Assembly: GCA_022495005.1 (NCBI GenBank) | Contig: JAGYXB010001793.1 | Location: 2,790,001-2,854,000 of the forward strand | DNA: 64,000 nucleotides | Direction: 5' to 3' | Source: Rhyacophila brunnea | Lineage: Eukaryota; Arthropoda; Insecta; Trichoptera; Rhyacophilidae | In this document: one piece after another, positions 61,186 to 64,000 of the stretch | Layout of the letters: the number at the start of each line of letters is the position of its first letter | How positions within the stretch are numbered: position 1 is the stretch's first letter | Position numbers and translations under genes: made by a program | Notes under the pieces: model-generated | What the model was told of the DNA's origin: nothing | The model's database searches: none | The model's input: only the letters and a program-made list of their open reading frames with translations

Positions 61186-61742
61186 GATAAAAAGAACTTT
61201 ATATATACAACGTTTTTAAATTTTCTGTTGAATTATTATGCTCAATATGCTCAAACTTGTACTTGATATGAAGTAAATAAAAAACAAACAAACAAATAAA
61301 TATAGAATACCTACTGAAATGTCATTTAGACATTTCATTTTGATTTCCATAGTAACGCACGCATATATTAATAATTTAGTTGCTAGGACCACCCCCTTAG
61401 CAACCAATAATAGTCTTTTACTTTTTACGGATTTTTCTGAAATACCTTTCCATACAAAACAGAATTAACTGAAAATGAATTCAATTCTACTTAAAGATGA
61501 CTAAAAGTATTAAAAGAATGCATTGGTGTCGAGTTCTGATATATTCTAAAAGTTTCAAATGTATAGCTAGTCGGGAAGTTAGTTAAAAATTGATTGCAAG
61601 ATTTGTAGTAGACAAACAACCACCGGACAAACAAGAATACGAGCTAAGAAAAACCGTGTAAAAAAAATTGACAAGAAGCCTCTCGGAATGACACCCACGA
61701 TCCACATGGAATTGTAGAGGCAAGAAAAACAAATATTTAGCA
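61186..61742 (+). repeat. Dispersed repeat DR1, copy D
   Basis: Starts GATAAAAAGAACTTTATATA six bases after the Helitron end and keeps every DR1 landmark to CCACCGGACAAACAAGAA. It then continues through AACCGTGTAAAAAAAATTG into the 78-bp tail (CCTCTCGGAATGACACCCAC, CACATGGAATTGTAGAGGCA, ATATTTAGCAT), also seen in copy C. It is the best copy for defining the family. Confidence 0.82.
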
Positions 61743-62102
61743 TGATATGACGTGTCTGTTTCGTAAAAATAAATAAGTAAGGACTTCTAAAATCATCTCT
61801 ACAGAATATTATAAAATTTTTAAAAAGCTTACGTACCGGATCATCTCCGTTTATTTTAAAGCGATAATATGATCATGTATGTATGTGTGTGTCCCTTACC
61901 TGAAACAAAAAAAATATTCAAAAATTAATTACACAAATAAAATACATAGGTATAGGTAATGTCATTAATACACGAAGAGATAAAATAACATTGTGAGAGG
62001 GTGGGATCCTACTAGTTATGTTATAAAATAATAATTAATATATTGAATTTCATTGAGATATTTTAATAATACCCATGCCTGGATTTATCTGCTACGCAAG
62101 TG
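61743..62102. other. AT-rich non-coding sequence
   Basis: No gene or repeat boundary is visible apart from a short GTGT run near 61880. Confidence 0.45.
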
Positions 62103-62110
62103 GTTCTGAG
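62103..62110. repeat. Left 8-bp target duplication of the hAT MITE
   Basis: GTTCTGAG here is identical to 62816-62823, immediately outside the element on the right. Confidence 0.88.
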
Positions 62111-62815
62111 TAGGGATTCCAATCCCGGGATCCCGAGCTATTTTCGATACCTATGAATCCCGGGATTGATAAACATAATCCAGAAACTTTCGGGATTGAT
62201 TTTTTTATCAATTTTTATGGAAAATAATATAAAAATAAAAATATAACAGAAAAAATACTTTTAATACTACATTAGAAATAAACTGAGTTTGAATGAAGTT
62301 TGATTTATACCCATGTGTAGGTTGCCGATTCATTTTATGTTATCACATAAATTAATAAAAATGAGAAAGATTGGAAAAAAACAATGCTTCGCACTATTAA
62401 CAAAGTATTTCCACCATGATCTCATACGTTTTACGGCAGAAGCGGAAAGGCCAGTAAACCTTGATTTACTTTACTATTTTAAATCTCGCTAACCCATTCA
62501 TTAATTTTTTGCTTTCAGAAACAGCAATCTCATATTAAATTCACATTATATTTATATTACAATATTATTTACTCCATTAAACTTATGTATTTCCAAGATT
62601 TAACGTATACAATATTAACAATAAATGTTTTAAATAGTATAAATTATACTAGAATTATTTTTAACCGATTTTATCAATGATATTTATAAATATAAAAATT
62701 TTATATTAACAATGGAAAATTTGCAATCCCAGGACTAGTCCCGAGATCCCGGGGTTGTCAAATTGTAATCCCGAAATCCTGGGATCAGAATTTTGGCTCG
62801 GGATTGGATACCCTA
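62111..62815. mobile_element. hAT-type MITE with perfect 8-bp target duplication
   Basis: A 705-bp element starting TAGGGATTCCAATCCCGGGA and ending, reversed, TAGGGTATCCAATCCCGAGC. Perfect 8-bp duplications of GTTCTGAG flank it, the size expected for hAT elements. Several more CCCGGGAT-type palindromic motifs sit near both ends (62115-62195 and 62720-62800), which are likely transposase binding sites by analogy with hAT subterminal repeats. The middle is AT-rich with no transposase. The perfect duplication suggests a fairly recent insertion. Confidence 0.88.
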
Positions 62816-62823
62816 GTTCTGAG
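62816..62823. repeat. Right 8-bp target duplication of the hAT MITE
   Basis: GTTCTGAG, identical to 62103-62110. Confidence 0.88.
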
Positions 62824-63227
62824 TAATTGAAAATTAACACATTTGATTTTTATTTCGGTAGCGGATTACTAATCAGTATTGACACATCAAAGTAACCAAA
62901 TATAACAGCAAGTTAGGTAGGTATCTCAAAACAATTCTGGAAAAAAACTATAATCAATATTTTCCAATACAATCCAAAAAACGTTCAGTTTAACTCTTTA
63001 CTATCCAGTAGTTCACTGGGTTGGTGTCAACTTGATCGACATACACGTTGAAAAGGTAATATGATGATTCTTACCAGATGCGGTAGGTAATCGAAACGGC
63101 TCAACCTTTGAGAAGAGTTAAGTTATAACTTATAGTTGTTTACTTAATATTATGTATCCAGCCATACATAATATTATGTGTCCATGAAGCCAGCGACAAA
63201 CAAATTTTGAAAATATTAGATTATTTG

Positions 63228-63269
63228 TTAGGTTAGGTTAAGTCAGGTTAGGTAAAGTTGGGTTAGGTT
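63228..63269. repeat. Interstitial TTAGG-like (GGTTA) array
   Basis: Six to seven degenerate GGTTA/GGTTAGGTTA units in about 42 bp. TTAGG is the telomere repeat of most insects, so this could be an interstitial telomere-like tract or just a common simple repeat. Confidence 0.6.
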
Positions 63270-64000
63270 CGATTTTCATTTTTGAATTCATGAATTTTTG
63301 CCAAAACCGGCTTCTCGTAAACCGACTTGCACCAAAAATACCAATGATATAAACTAATAAATAATGCCTCTTACGTAATATAGTAATACCCTAAAATATT
63401 AATGGTTTATCGACTTCATGATTTACACTCTGCATGAATGAGAAAAGATGTCTGGAAACCATATTGATATAATGCGCTGTAATTTTGAACACTTAGCGCT
63501 AATAACATGGATTAACACTGCGATAATAAAACAATAAAAAACGATATCCTCTCTCCAAGTTGAAAGGGAGGTCCTTCAATTACATACGATTTCGTCGATT
63601 TTACGATTTCGTCAAAACGCTTCATCTGAAGACCACCATGATTTCATCATAGCTATATACACATTTCGAATTTCACTGTTATTTATTATCTCTTTTTGTA
63701 TTTGAACTATCACGGTGTTTCTTCGTTAGCCTTCCTTCCTCGGCGTTTCAGGTTATTTCTGCAAAATCCAAAGTCCGAACTGGCATCTTTCATCTCAATG
63801 TACATTTCAACCAGTATTGTTTTTACTAAAGTATATTACATAGAATAGTGTAGTGTGCTACAATTTGCTTAATACCACTTAAAATCTTACCCCACTTTGT
63901 TCGAGATTCAGTATATTGTTTGAAGCTAAAAAAAATACTTAGGAAGTATATTTTATATTTTGTTTTGTTTTTAATTTGATAATAAAAACAATTGTGTTCA
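63270..64000. other. Non-coding sequence to the window end
   Basis: No gene or repeat boundary is visible. A slightly GC-richer patch lies at 63720-63790. Confidence 0.45.

Noticed and set aside
1..64000. Bacterial-type systems, CRISPR arrays, phage or defence loci
   Set aside because: There are no spaced direct-repeat arrays, no operon-like gene runs and no ribosome binding sites; coding density is far too low for a prokaryote.

Overview
The window looks like a stretch of an AT-rich insect nuclear genome, most probably a moth or butterfly (Lepidoptera). The evidence is the low GC background, the dense load of old RTE-like LINE tails with short trinucleotide 3' ends, tRNA-derived SINEs, a CTAG-ending Helitron carrying TCTG and 'CCATTCATCCGATTG' arrays, many TAGGTAGGTAC-type runs, and a short interstitial TTAGG-like array. 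There is no bacterial operon structure, no CRISPR array, no rRNA and no intact functional tRNA gene. The assignment to order is an inference from sequence style, not from a search.

Almost no host coding sequence is visible. The best host-gene candidate is a first coding exon on the minus strand (24172-24372): 67 codons with a signal-anchor segment, three N-glycosylation sequons and a textbook AAG|GTACGT donor. A second minus-strand open segment with a CAG|GTATAC donor (2865-3042) and a plus-strand terminal-exon-like segment (about 49660-49873) are weaker. The rest is intron or intergenic sequence, with scattered GC-richer islands that could be conserved regulatory elements.

Layout. 0-8 kb: a possible TIR element (453-2118), LINE relics, a 5'-truncated RTE-like insertion with 13-bp duplications (4586-5247), copy A of a dispersed repeat called DR1 here, a mariner-like transposase tail, a hAT-like terminus and a GC island. 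8-18 kb: a TTAA-flanked MITE (10511-10884), a long hairpin (12707-12870), DR1 copy B abutting an RTE-like relic. 18-30 kb: SINEs, LINE relics, the candidate exon, putative regulatory islands. 30-42 kb: LINE relics, SINE copies, a hAT-like end with a perfect 24-bp palindrome, an isolated Helitron repeat unit. 42-47 kb: a rearranged DR1 copy C and a longer TTAA MITE (45617-46332). 47-53 kb: a pogo-like MITE (50942-52268) containing a second MITE with long inverted repeats (51059-51848). 56-57 kb: a third TTAA MITE next to a LINE tail. 58.9-61.2 kb: a Helitron with 15 internal repeat units, abutting DR1 copy D. 62.1-62.8 kb: a hAT-type MITE with a perfect 8-bp target duplication.

The genes do not form a pathway. 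The window reads as a record of repeated, often nested, transposition into non-coding DNA around a few possible exons. The most useful new observations are the DR1 family, the three-copy TTAA MITE whose long copy shows how the short ones arose, and the nested MITE pair near 51 kb.
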